Shown here: positions 9,143-17,495 of the stretch, in pieces | Numbering within the stretch: the stretch's first letter is position 1 | How the letters are laid out: every line of letters starts with the position of its first letter | From: Paenibacillus pabuli | GTDB taxonomy: Bacteria > Bacillota > Bacilli > Paenibacillales > Paenibacillaceae | Length of the DNA: 64,000 nucleotides | Direction: 5' to 3' | Assembly (NCBI RefSeq): GCF_023101145.1 | Contig: NZ_CP073714.1 | Location: 1,240,001-1,304,000, forward strand | Translations under genes and position numbers: made by a program | The notes under the pieces: generated by a model | The model's database searches: none | Told to the model about the DNA's origin: nothing | Seen by the model: only the letters and a program-made list of their open reading frames with translations

Positions 9143-10296
9143 AGAAACGAGCATTTTGGAGCAGACATCGCGATATGCTTATGTTATCCGGTTTGCTGAT
9201 TGTATTTGTTGGAGGTATCTTTGGCATTGGTAGTCTGTTCAACATTGGACATGCGAAGCCCAGAACCGTCATTCTGCCGGATAAACAGTTTAACAGCCGC
9301 CTGGCACCACCGCCAAGCAGCACAATTCAGATTGAGTCGGCTACCAAGCTGCCCAATGACTTTGCCATTTATGATTTTGAAGTAGCTGATCCCAACACCG
9401 TCATATTGAATCGGCCGGATCGCTCCTATACCGGGATCAAGCTGTCACAGCTGCATATGGATGATAATCGGTTAAAAGACATCGCCACAAATATAGAGTA
9501 TGGCATTACTCTGAGTCCGGATCAGAGCAAGCTGATTTATTCCCAGTACCGATCGACTCAGGCGCAGAAGACAACCTATGAATATGATTTGAAAACAGGA
9601 GAACATCATAAGCTGAAGAATGACAACTCCTATTCACGCGTCTTTGTAGGCAATGAATCCTATATCGGATATGATGATCTGGTGTTCAATATGGTGGATC
9701 TGAATACGGGAAAGAAACGCGAATTGTACAGTTATGATGAATTAGCAGCCAAGGTCGCACAGACCAGCAACATATCAAGTCCGGATGATACCCTGATCAT
9801 GCTGGATTTGTATGAGATCAGTCGGGATCTATCACGGGTGTATGTGCTGGTGAAGCTGAAAGAAAATTACGCAGTCTACAGCTTCTCTCTTAACGATAAA
9901 AATGATATCACCGCATATACCCCTGCCCAGGATATACAGCAGTTCAAGGTATTGAAGAATGGGGACATGCTGATTCAGGGCATGATCAACAATGAACAGG
10001 GATTGTACAGATACCGAGTGGATACCAGGAAGTTTGAGATGCTGGTCAAAGGGCCCATCTGGAGTTTTGATCTGGATGAGGAGGAGTCCCGCATTGCCTA
10101 TTTTCTGACACTCGATGGACAGAAGAATGAGGTGCATATTGCCTATCTGAACGACCACAAGCTGGGGTCTGATACAGTGATATACCGTAATATCGATTAC
10201 TTTATCAAGTTGAAATGGAATGACAGTAATCTTTTTGTTGTCGGGAGCTCCATGGAAAAAAGCGAGTTATACCGGTTTAGCTTCCGAGCTTGGTAA
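9139..10296 (+). CDS. Membrane-anchored propeller-like protein of a two-component/ABC operon, function unknown
   Basis: A protein of about 385 residues with a basic N-terminus, one membrane span (MLMLSGLLIVFVGGIFGIGS) and a long extracytoplasmic part. That part is rich in repeated beta-strand motifs of the YxYDLKTGEHHKL and MVDLNTGKKRELYSYDE type, and reads like a TolB/WD-type propeller (GITLSPDQSKLIYSQYRST, DEEESRIAYFLTLDGQ). ATG at 9139 overlaps the kinase stop (ATGA) with GGGGA 9 nt upstream, and is preferred over ATG at 9130. Its position between sensor kinase and exporter suggests an accessory sensor or substrate-binding role. No catalytic motif was recognised. Confidence 0.7.
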   Translation: MKKRAFWSRHRDMLMLSGLLIVFVGGIFGIGSLFNIGHAKPRTVILPDKQFNSRLAPPPSSTIQIESATKLPNDFAIYDFEVADPNTVILNRPDRSYTGIKLSQLHMDDNRLKDIATNIEYGITLSPDQSKLIYSQYRSTQAQKTTYEYDLKTGEHHKLKNDNSYSRVFVGNESYIGYDDLVFNMVDLNTGKKRELYSYDELAAKVAQTSNISSPDDTLIMLDLYEISRDLSRVYVLVKLKENYAVYSFSLNDKNDITAYTPAQDIQQFKVLKNGDMLIQGMINNEQGLYRYRVDTRKFEMLVKGPIWSFDLDEEESRIAYFLTLDGQKNEVHIAYLNDHKLGSDTVIYRNIDYFIKLKWNDSNLFVVGSSMEKSELYRFSFRAW

Positions 10297-10543
10297 AACC
10301 ATAAATATGGAACGCTAAAACATTAGGGCCCTATGGAATGAAGTCGCTATGTTAAGGACTGAACCCATAAGGCCTTTTTGTGATCCGAACATGTTGCATA
10401 AATCCAAAGAGGGCATTTCAATCGTATCTCGATCCAAGGTGTACAAAGCTGATTTTACAAATTGGATACAAGTCCAGATTGGACCGATACATCTGATGGC
10501 TATAATTACCTCTATTACATCGATGAGAGAGGAAGCCGGATTC

Positions 10544-11248
10544 ATGCTGCGAGTTGAACAGGTGTCACACACATTCCGCAATGCACAAGGGGCCGTTCCC
10601 GTATTGCAGGACATTAACATATCCGTGGGCAAGGGCGAGATGGTTGCACTGCTGGGAAGCTCTGGTTCAGGCAAATCGACGTTACTGCATCTGATGGCAG
10701 GTCTAATGAAGCCGGACACCGGCAAGATCCTTATTGCAGATCAGGATATTGTGCGTATGAGTGAGAACCGGCTGGCGGAATTCCGCCGGACACATATTGG
10801 CTTTATTTTTCAGGCGTATGAGCTGCTGGCGAACCTGACGATTCGGGAAAATGTGGAGCTGCCGCTCGTATTTCAGGGCATTCGCCCATCACGACGCAAG
10901 CAAAAGGCGATGCACCTGCTGGAACAGGTAGGCCTTGCCGGCAAGTCCGAATTATTCCCCTCACAGCTGTCGGGAGGACAGCAGCAGCGTGTCAGCATTG
11001 CGCGTTCCCTGATTACGGAGCCGTCCGTCATATTCGCGGACGAGCCTACCGGGAACCTGGATACGCGAACGGAGGAAGAGATAATTTCCATTTTGCAACA
11101 GCTGAATCGGGAGATGGATACAACATTTGTTATTGTCACGCATGAGGCTGAAGTGGCGGAGCAGATGCAGGTTGTCATTACATTGCAGGACGGATGCTTG
11201 GTGGAGAGCGGCCAGTCCAAGGCAGTAGAGCAAGGAGAGCGGTTGTGA
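10544..11248 (+). CDS. ABC transporter ATPase, MacB/LolD-like
   Basis: Cytoplasmic ATPase that powers the adjacent MacB-type permease. It has Walker A (GSSGSGKST), Q-loop (FIFQAYELL), signature (LSGGQQQRVSIARSL), Walker B (VIFADEPTGNLD) and the H-loop (VIVTHEAEVAE). The ADEPTGNLDT form is typical of the LolD/MacB/FtsE group. The frame extends to 10349, but only ATG at 10544 fits the family N-terminus (MLRVEQVSHTF) and follows a GAGAGAGGAA-type ribosome site. It overlaps the permease by 4 bp (GTGA). The 247 bp between it and the propeller-like gene hold no clear gene. Confidence 0.92.
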   Translation: MLRVEQVSHTFRNAQGAVPVLQDINISVGKGEMVALLGSSGSGKSTLLHLMAGLMKPDTGKILIADQDIVRMSENRLAEFRRTHIGFIFQAYELLANLTIRENVELPLVFQGIRPSRRKQKAMHLLEQVGLAGKSELFPSQLSGGQQQRVSIARSLITEPSVIFADEPTGNLDTRTEEEIISILQQLNREMDTTFVIVTHEAEVAEQMQVVITLQDGCLVESGQSKAVEQGERL

Positions 11249-12609
11249 GGGTTCTGGATGTGTTGCGAATGTCATGGGGACAGATTGTGCGCAGGAAGGT
11301 GGTTACGCTACTGTGCATGATTGGCCTGTCCATCGGCTGTGCCGCCATGATTATCGCATTAAGCGTGGGGCAGTCGGTACAGGTCTACGGAGAGAAAACG
11401 TTAAATGAGAATTACAAAATGGATGAGATTACGGTATCTCCCAATGAAGGCATTAACTCGGGCGGAAGCAGTGGGCAGACGTCCACCTTTGAACGCGGAG
11501 CACTGACAGCTCGAAAAATCGATATTATCGCCAGTCTTCCGCATGTCGTCGCCGTTGCTCCGATGCTGAAGCTGGATATGCTGGAGATGGCTACATTGGA
11601 TGGCAAGAGCTCCAATGTGGAAGTTATCGGTACAGAGCTTGGATCATTGAGTCGTTTCGGCTACCGTTTTGACAAAGGCGGGGCATCGGGGATCAGCGGA
11701 GCCGCTATTGTGAATTACGGTGCAACCTTCGGACTTGTCGATGCCGAGGTGATACGCGAACTGAACGACAAGCTTATGGAGGACTCGTTTAATGATGAGT
11801 TTCTACAGCAGTACATGGCGTTGATGTCTGCCCAAACCGAGTTGTTTCAGGCACAGTTTAATCTTAAATATCAGGACATGAATGATTCGTCCAAAACCAA
11901 AACAAGCTCGCCTTTGCGAGTGACAGGTGTGCTGAAGGTGCCTGGCGGCATGAGTGAAAACAATGCCATGTATGACAAAAAGGTCTATGTTTCCCTTGAA
12001 ACCGCCCGGATGCTCGCGGAACAGTTCCAGAGCAGTCAGGCACAGGCTGCCGCAGCAGGACGATTGAACTCGGCGCTTGTGAAGGTAGAGGACAAGAAGT
12101 ATGTGGCACAGGTGCAGGAGCAGATTCAGAAGCTGACGCTGATGACAGACAGCAATCTCTATCAGGAGCAGGCGATGAAGGAACAACTCGGCATGTACCA
12201 GAAGGCCGCTATGGGCATAGGGATATTCGTCATGCTGCTGGCTTCGCTGTCCATTATTGTTGCGATGATCATGTCCACGCATCAGCGCCGCAAACAGATT
12301 GGCGTCATGAAGGTGTTGGGAGCCAATCTGTGGCAGATCAGGCAGATGTTCATTACAGAAGCCGCTGTACTTGGCGTATTGGGCGGGATTGTCGGTGTCT
12401 TTATCGCTTACGGAGCCATTCAGGGCGTGAACGGGTTGCTCCAAGGGCAAATCTCAATGGATGCAAGCACACCTCTCCAAGTGGACATTCAGACGTCAGC
12501 CCTGCCTGCGGGAATAGTGTTTGCGGTGTTGACTGGAGTACTCTCGGGAATCTATCCGGCGATTAGCGCCTCGCGTACGAATGCGTTGCAGGTGATCAAA
12601 TCAGCATGA
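11245..12609 (+). CDS. MacB/FtsX-type ABC transporter permease
   Basis: Permease of the macrolide/peptide-exporter (MacB-FtsX) class. An N-terminal span (about residues 20-42) is followed by an extracytoplasmic MacB_PCD-like domain of about 270 residues. Three C-terminal spans carry the FtsX signature (IVAMIMSTHQRRKQIGVMKV, then GGIVGVFIAYGAI and SGIYPAISASRTNALQVIKS). GTG at 11245 overlaps the ATPase stop as GTGA with AAGGAGAG just upstream; this start is preferred over a longer in-frame ATG. Acts with the ATPase and the following adaptor; the substrate is not readable from sequence, though an envelope-active peptide or lipid is a reasonable guess. Confidence 0.88.
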   Translation: MRVLDVLRMSWGQIVRRKVVTLLCMIGLSIGCAAMIIALSVGQSVQVYGEKTLNENYKMDEITVSPNEGINSGGSSGQTSTFERGALTARKIDIIASLPHVVAVAPMLKLDMLEMATLDGKSSNVEVIGTELGSLSRFGYRFDKGGASGISGAAIVNYGATFGLVDAEVIRELNDKLMEDSFNDEFLQQYMALMSAQTELFQAQFNLKYQDMNDSSKTKTSSPLRVTGVLKVPGGMSENNAMYDKKVYVSLETARMLAEQFQSSQAQAAAAGRLNSALVKVEDKKYVAQVQEQIQKLTLMTDSNLYQEQAMKEQLGMYQKAAMGIGIFVMLLASLSIIVAMIMSTHQRRKQIGVMKVLGANLWQIRQMFITEAAVLGVLGGIVGVFIAYGAIQGVNGLLQGQISMDASTPLQVDIQTSALPAGIVFAVLTGVLSGIYPAISASRTNALQVIKSA

Positions 12610-12694
12610 ATGAAGCAGAGAACAGGGGGATGCAAAGTTTAGGTTATTTAACAGACAGAATCAACAGACAGATTCAACGAAGGGACATACGGCA

Positions 12695-13786
12695 ATGAAG
12701 AACACAGCAATAGGAAAATGGATAAAGAGAATCATCATGATAGGACTGCTCGCAGGCGCTGGATACTTTCTGTATCAGCAATATAAACCGGTACCCGAAG
12801 CACCCATCGAGGCCCCGCAGCCCATTACATTTGAGGTCACACAGGAGACGATCACGCAGGAGATTCAGGTCAAAGGCAAATCGGTTTATGCCAAACAGAC
12901 GGATGTGTACGCTCCTTTTGCATCGAAAATAAAGCAGTGGAATGTGGAGAATGGGGAGCCCATTCGCAAGGGAGCTGTCATGTTCTCGCTTGATTCGAAA
13001 GCCTTGCAAGCGGAAGTACAGCAGTTGGAGACCGATATTGAGAAATCGAGGCTGGAAGCTCAATTGAATGAGATTGGTCTTACTCAGGGAGAGGGTCCCG
13101 AGCAATTGGGGGTTACCGAAGAAGAGCGGAAGAAAGCCTTCGCCGAGCGGGAAACCAAACGACTGACCAACGAAATGAACAAGGAATCCATCGCTGTAAA
13201 GGAGCAGGAGGTTCAGGCCAAGAAAGCGGTCATTGGATTATCTACCGTGTATGCGCCGGTATCCGGCGTGTTTCTGATGAATGATACGGAGACCAAGACA
13301 CGTATGGTGGGTGAAGGTCAGTATGTAGGTACCATTGTGGATACGGGCAAACTGCAATTTGTGGCGACCATAAGCGAGCAGGACATTTTCAAAATTCAAA
13401 CGGGCATGCCTGTAAGCATACATATGACGGGTAATAAGGACGTTCCGTTAACCGGAAAGGTCAGCAAAATCTCCAAGTTTGCCAAAAAGGGAACAGAAAC
13501 CGATCTGAAGCAGCCTTCCCAATTCGATATTGTCATTGATTTGAAGCCAAATGCCAAGCTGATCGGTGGATTAAGTCTGGAAGGCAAGATTGAAACGCTG
13601 CGCAAGGAGAAAGCGACGGTGGTTCCCACGCTCGCGGTCATGCGTGATCAGGATACGGCATATGTAATGCTGGATCAAGGTAACGGGCAGTATGCACAGC
13701 AGACGATTCAAACAGGCATCGAGACGGATGACAGGACTGAGGTACTGAACGGATTGAAACCGGGAGATATTGTAGTGCTTCCATAA
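12695..13786 (+). CDS. Membrane-fusion/adaptor protein, MacA/HlyD-like
   Basis: Periplasmic-adaptor-type subunit of the ABC exporter, anchored by one N-terminal span (IIMIGLLAGAGYFLYQQY). A lipoyl/barrel-sandwich domain comes in two halves (TDVYAPFASKIKQWNVENGE and LSTVYAPVSGVFLMNDTETK) around a coiled-coil hairpin (residues about 105-170, rich in Glu/Lys/Gln). Beta-barrel and membrane-proximal domains follow (AVMRDQDTAYVMLDQ..., TEVLNGLKPGDIVVLP). In Gram-positive bacteria such proteins act as cell-wall-spanning adaptors of MacB-like pumps. Last gene of the run, followed by a good terminator. Confidence 0.88.
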   Translation: MKNTAIGKWIKRIIMIGLLAGAGYFLYQQYKPVPEAPIEAPQPITFEVTQETITQEIQVKGKSVYAKQTDVYAPFASKIKQWNVENGEPIRKGAVMFSLDSKALQAEVQQLETDIEKSRLEAQLNEIGLTQGEGPEQLGVTEEERKKAFAERETKRLTNEMNKESIAVKEQEVQAKKAVIGLSTVYAPVSGVFLMNDTETKTRMVGEGQYVGTIVDTGKLQFVATISEQDIFKIQTGMPVSIHMTGNKDVPLTGKVSKISKFAKKGTETDLKQPSQFDIVIDLKPNAKLIGGLSLEGKIETLRKEKATVVPTLAVMRDQDTAYVMLDQGNGQYAQQTIQTGIETDDRTEVLNGLKPGDIVVLP

Positions 13787-13818
13787 AAAAAGAGCATGAG
13801 AATATGCTATGTGAAATA

Positions 13819-13857
13819 GCTCATTACAGGGGATAAGCCTGTGATGGGCCTTTTTTT
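13819..13857 (+). terminator. Rho-independent terminator of the exporter operon
   Basis: A 12-bp stem GCTCATTACAGG / CCTGTGATGGGC with two G-T wobbles and a 7-nt loop, followed directly by a T7 run at 13851-13857. Confidence 0.85.
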
Positions 13858-13932
13858 ATGGCTTGGGCAGGCACATCTCAGAATTCCTGCCTGTTATATG
13901 GAATTAAATATAATAATATTTAATAAATTCAA

Positions 13933-13961
13933 TTTACAGTAATATTTACATGGAGTATAAT
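13933..13961 (+). promoter_or_regulatory. Strong sigma-A promoter for the cellulase leader
   Basis: TTTACA (13933-13938), a 17-bp spacer, and a perfect TATAAT (13956-13961) in an A/T-rich stretch. The start site would fall near 13968, just ahead of an AAGGAGGTGG sequence and about 370 bp before the cellulase gene. Confidence 0.75.
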
Positions 13962-13970
13962 CAGATTCAT

Positions 13971-14073
13971 AAGGAGGTGGACACGCGATGTGAGGTTTGT
14001 ATCGAGGGTAAGCCTTTTTTTAAAACCTCTAAAAGTAAGCGCTTACTTCATTGGAGTTGGAGCGAAGTCTTGA
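13971..14073 (+). promoter_or_regulatory. Attenuator-like leader with a possible 27-codon leader ORF
   Basis: A strong SD (AAGGAGGTGG, 13971-13980) precedes ATG-TGA (13988-13993) and, in another frame, a GTG-started 27-codon frame (13990-14073; starts VRFVSRVSLFLKPLKV). GAGGTTT (13992-13998) can pair with AAGCCT (14010-14015) directly before a T-run, forming a weak terminator, or with AAACCTC (14023-14029), forming an alternative hairpin. No known riboswitch class was recognised. The leader function is inferred. Confidence 0.4.
14033..14048 (+). promoter_or_regulatory. cre-like catabolite repression site
   Basis: A perfect palindrome GTAAGCGCTTAC (14035-14046) that fits the CcpA-binding cre consensus. 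It lies downstream of the predicted start site, where CcpA would act as a roadblock for cellulase transcription. The remaining leader (14074-14338) shows no further clear element. Confidence 0.6.
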
Positions 14074-14338
14074 AAGCCGTTCACCAAAGATCACCCGCAC
14101 ACACCTACAGATGTTATCCCCCTTGCTTTGTCACTTAACCCCCGTGTAAGACACTATTTCTGTTTCTTGTTTCTCACCTTATTGTTGTCGACCTGCATTT
14201 GTCCCAATTGAATTACATTATGGAGGTGAAGTTCCTACAGCTCATCATTACATTCTCTACCGTGCATAACATCTTGCCGACACAGAGGATCAGACATGAG
14301 TATATACCCAATCCAATTACAGGAAAGGTGGAACCCTA

Positions 14339-16771
14339 ATGACTAAATCGAAAACCTTATCGAGAGGCGGAAAGGTTCTTCGCAGAAGTGTAAAACAAAT
14401 GCTGGCAGCAGCGCTGCTCGCGGCGGGAATCTTCCCGGGTATGGCCCCAGGAGTAACTCAGGCGGCTGAAGCGCATGTGGATAATCCGTTTGTCGGAGCT
14501 ACGTCGTATTTAAACCAGGATTATTCTGCTCTCGTGGATACGTCCATCGCTCTCACCAGTGATGCATCGTTAAAAGCCAAGATGGAAACGGTCAAATCCT
14601 ATCCAACGGCAGTCTGGATCGACCGAATTGCCGCCATTAATGGTGGAACAGACAATGCCGGACGCAAAAGTGTGGAGCAGCATCTGGATGCCGCCTTGGC
14701 ACAAAAGAAAGCAGGTACGCCAATTACCGCTTCATTCGTTATCTACAACTTGCCTGGGCGGGATTGTCATGCGCTTGCGTCCAATGGTGAACTTCCACTA
14801 ACACAGGCGGCCCTGCAGACGTATAAAACGGATTATATTGATGTGATCGCAGATATCTTCGCAGATCCGAAGTATCAAGATATTCGCATTATTGCAGTCA
14901 TTGAGCCGGACAGTCTGCCTAACCTTGTGACCAACCTGAGTACACCAGCTTGTGGTCAAGCCAGTTCAACAGGTATCTATGAGGCGGGTGTGAAGTATGC
15001 ACTGGACAAGCTGCACGCCATTCCGAATGTGTACAACTATCTGGATATCGGCCACTCCGGCTGGCTTGGATGGGATAACAACCGTTCTGGAGCAGTCGCG
15101 CTGTATACCAGTGTTGTGCAAGGGACAGCCGCGGGTCTGAACAGTGCGGATGGTTTCATTACGAATACAGCGAACACGACACCGCTGGGAGAGCCGAACC
15201 TGTCCAACCCGGATCTCAATATTGGTGGACAACCGATTAAATCCGCCAAGTTTTATGAGTGGAATCCTTATTTTGACGAAACCGATTTCACCGCTGCGTT
15301 GTATGCCGATTTCGTACAAGCCGGCTGGCCAAGCAGCACAGGTTTCCTGATTGATACCAGCCGGAATGGTTGGGGCGGGGTAGACCGTCCAGCATCGGCT
15401 ACGGGCAGCAACATCAACGATTATGTGAATTCCGGACGTGTAGATCGCCGGGAGCATCGGGGGAACTGGTGTAATGCCAGTGGGGCTGGCATAGGAGAAG
15501 CACCTAAAGCAGCACCAGGACCAGCCCATTTGGATGCATATGTATGGGTCAAACCTCCAGGGGAGTCTGATGGCTCCAGCTCGGAGATTCCGAACAACGA
15601 AGGAAAAGGCTTCGACCGGATGTGTGATCCAACGTTTACAACTCGTGATGGTGTATTGACGGGTGCACTGCCTAACGCACCAGTGTCAGGTCACTGGTTC
15701 CATGACCAATTCGTCATGCTGGTACAAAACGCATTCCCTGTTCTTCCTGCCAGCAATGGTGAAGGGGGTGGAACGACAGCTCCAGCAGCTCCGGCGACAC
15801 TGTCTGCGACAGCAGGTAACGCACAGGTTTCCCTGAGCTGGACAGCCTCTACAGGAGCGACCAGTTATAACGTGAAACGGGCGTTGAGTGCATCAGGTCC
15901 ATTCACGACGGTTGCTGCGGGCGTAACCGGCACATCGTATGCCAATACAGGTCTGATCAATGGAACAACCTACTATTATGTGGTTAGTGCCGTAAATGCC
16001 GCGGGTGAAAGTGCAAATTCGGCTGTAAAAAGTGCTGTGCCGGTAGCAGGTGTGACAGCTCCTGCCGCACCAACAGCGCTGACAGCTACGGCAGGCAATG
16101 CTCAAATCAGTTTGTCCTGGGCGGCTTCAGCAGGAGCGACAGGTTATAACGTGAAACGGGCGTTGAGTGCATCGGGTCCATTCACAACGGTTGCTGCGGG
16201 TGTGAATGGCACATCCTACACCAATACAGGTCTGACCAATGGAACGACCTATCATTATGTGGTTAGTGCCGTGAACGCTGCTGGGGAAAGTACCCATTCT
16301 GCCGCAGCTTCCGCAACGCCGCAAAGTGTAGTTGTTCCGACCAGTGATCTGGTTCTGCAATATCGTGCGGGAGATACAAACGCGGCAGATAACCAAATCA
16401 AACCGTATTTCAATATCAAAAACGTAGGTAACACAGCTGTAAACCTGAGTGATCTGAAAATCCGGTATTACTTCTCCAAAGAAGGTTCTGCAGCGATGGA
16501 TTCTGCTATCGATTACGCTCAAGTTGGCGGAGCCAACATCCAGCGCACGTTCACCGATTCCTATGTAGAGCTGAGCTTCACTGCTGGAGCAGGCGCGATC
16601 CAGGCAGGTGGACAATCCGGGGATATCCAGCTCCGCATGTACAAAACGGACTGGAGCAACTTTGATGAAACCAATGATTATTCCTACGATCCAACCAAAA
16701 CATCCTATCAGGACTGGAACAAGGTGACCCTATACAAGGGCGGTAACTTGGTCTGGGGGATAGAGCCTTAA
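14339..16771 (+). CDS. Secreted GH6 cellulase/cellobiohydrolase with two Fn3 domains and CBM3
   Basis: Secreted enzyme that hydrolyses beta-1,4-glucan, by family most likely an exo-acting cellobiohydrolase. A long signal peptide ends near AAEA (residue about 45). The GH6 domain covers about residues 48-475, with catalytic-site Asp142 in NLPGRDCHALASNG and the probable acid Asp191 in AVIEPDSLPN. Two Fn3 repeats (about 480-570 and 572-660) lead to a C-terminal CBM3 (about 665-810) that binds crystalline cellulose. The two Fn3 units are nearly identical over their middle part. ATG at 14339 follows AGGAAAGGTGG. A strong promoter and a cre-like site lie upstream, so carbon control is likely. Confidence 0.93.
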   Translation: MTKSKTLSRGGKVLRRSVKQMLAAALLAAGIFPGMAPGVTQAAEAHVDNPFVGATSYLNQDYSALVDTSIALTSDASLKAKMETVKSYPTAVWIDRIAAINGGTDNAGRKSVEQHLDAALAQKKAGTPITASFVIYNLPGRDCHALASNGELPLTQAALQTYKTDYIDVIADIFADPKYQDIRIIAVIEPDSLPNLVTNLSTPACGQASSTGIYEAGVKYALDKLHAIPNVYNYLDIGHSGWLGWDNNRSGAVALYTSVVQGTAAGLNSADGFITNTANTTPLGEPNLSNPDLNIGGQPIKSAKFYEWNPYFDETDFTAALYADFVQAGWPSSTGFLIDTSRNGWGGVDRPASATGSNINDYVNSGRVDRREHRGNWCNASGAGIGEAPKAAPGPAHLDAYVWVKPPGESDGSSSEIPNNEGKGFDRMCDPTFTTRDGVLTGALPNAPVSGHWFHDQFVMLVQNAFPVLPASNGEGGGTTAPAAPATLSATAGNAQVSLSWTASTGATSYNVKRALSASGPFTTVAAGVTGTSYANTGLINGTTYYYVVSAVNAAGESANSAVKSAVPVAGVTAPAAPTALTATAGNAQISLSWAASAGATGYNVKRALSASGPFTTVAAGVNGTSYTNTGLTNGTTYHYVVSAVNAAGESTHSAAASATPQSVVVPTSDLVLQYRAGDTNAADNQIKPYFNIKNVGNTAVNLSDLKIRYYFSKEGSAAMDSAIDYAQVGGANIQRTFTDSYVELSFTAGAGAIQAGGQSGDIQLRMYKTDWSNFDETNDYSYDPTKTSYQDWNKVTLYKGGNLVWGIEP

Positions 16772-16882
16772 AAGAAATATTATACAGTTGGTTCGGTTGT
16801 GAAAAATGAAGTTCACTGATGGAAGTGTTTAAGAGCCGCTTGAAGATCCGAAATTAGGGATGCGTAAGCGGACGTATGAAGC

Positions 16883-16930
16883 AGGGCTGTCCTCTGATCA
16901 TGGAAATGATCTGGCGACAGCCCTCTTTCG
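16883..16930 (+). terminator. Terminator after the cellulase gene
   Basis: Perfect 9-bp stem AGGGCTGTC (16883-16891) / GACAGCCCT (16916-16924) with a long loop, followed by CTTTCG. The T-run is short. Confidence 0.6.
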
Positions 16931-16931
16931 T

Positions 16932-17129
16932 TTCTAACGAACAGAGTAGATGCTAAATAGGTGATTTGGTGCAGTCGGAAATTCTAACGAATCCTAGGGA
17001 CGCTATTCAGTAATTCGGGTGGGTTTTGACCCGCTTAGACCCGTTTTGGTCCGAATAAGGTTGCTGAAGTTCGTTAGAATTCATCGTTGGAGTTTTACGC
17101 CCCAATAGGGTGTGTGTGATTCGTTAGAA
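16932..17129. repeat. Symmetric intergenic repeat built from four TTCTAACGAA boxes
   Basis: TTCTAACGAA occurs at 16932-16941 and 16982-16991, and its reverse complement at 17070-17079 and 17120-17129. The boxes within each pair are exactly 50 bp apart, so the whole is a large imperfect inverted structure of 198 bp; the inner flanks also match partly in inverted sense. No ORF is present. It may be a mobile or scattered intergenic repeat. The remaining gap to 17495 holds a palindrome ACCGAT-C-ATCGGT (17171-17183) and a TATAAT-like box near 17269 without a good -35. Confidence 0.65.
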
Positions 17130-17495
17130 AAAACTTGGCGATGAGTCTGCCTGGATCTTACTTCGGACGGAACCGATCATCGGTTTGATATTCCAAAATG
17201 TCTTCTAAAAACACTGAATATTGATCGTTTTGGACGGATATTTGCCTATGTCGCAGCAGGCAGGATGTCTATAATAATACCCGATGGGCAGGACGAAGCT
17301 GCTCTGATTGATGACAAAATGGAAGGGGGAGAGTCGAGAAAATCAGTTTAGGAGGAAGTTTTTCTCTTACACTTTTTGTAAGCGTATTCAGTAAAATTTG
17401 AAGGATATGGACGTTTGCAAGGAATGACGGATGTCGCAACGATCCGAGCACAGCCATAAGCATCACCCATTCTGTCTCAAGGAGAGTGAAGGTCG

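Noticed and set aside
10297-10400. Possible terminator after the propeller-like gene (AAGGCCTTTTTG)
   Set aside because: Pairing partners are weak and far apart; the next genes fit the same operon.
10349-10543. N-terminal extension of the ABC ATPase frame
   Set aside because: The extension has no family similarity, and ATG 10544 has a proper ribosome site.
13950-14138. 62-residue frame in the cellulase leader
   Set aside because: Its start lies within the promoter, before the predicted transcription start, and the sequence has no protein-like features.
14226-14339. 37-codon GTG frame ending TAATG at the cellulase start
   Set aside because: There is no SD ahead of the GTG, so it is more likely untranslated leader, though coupling cannot be excluded.
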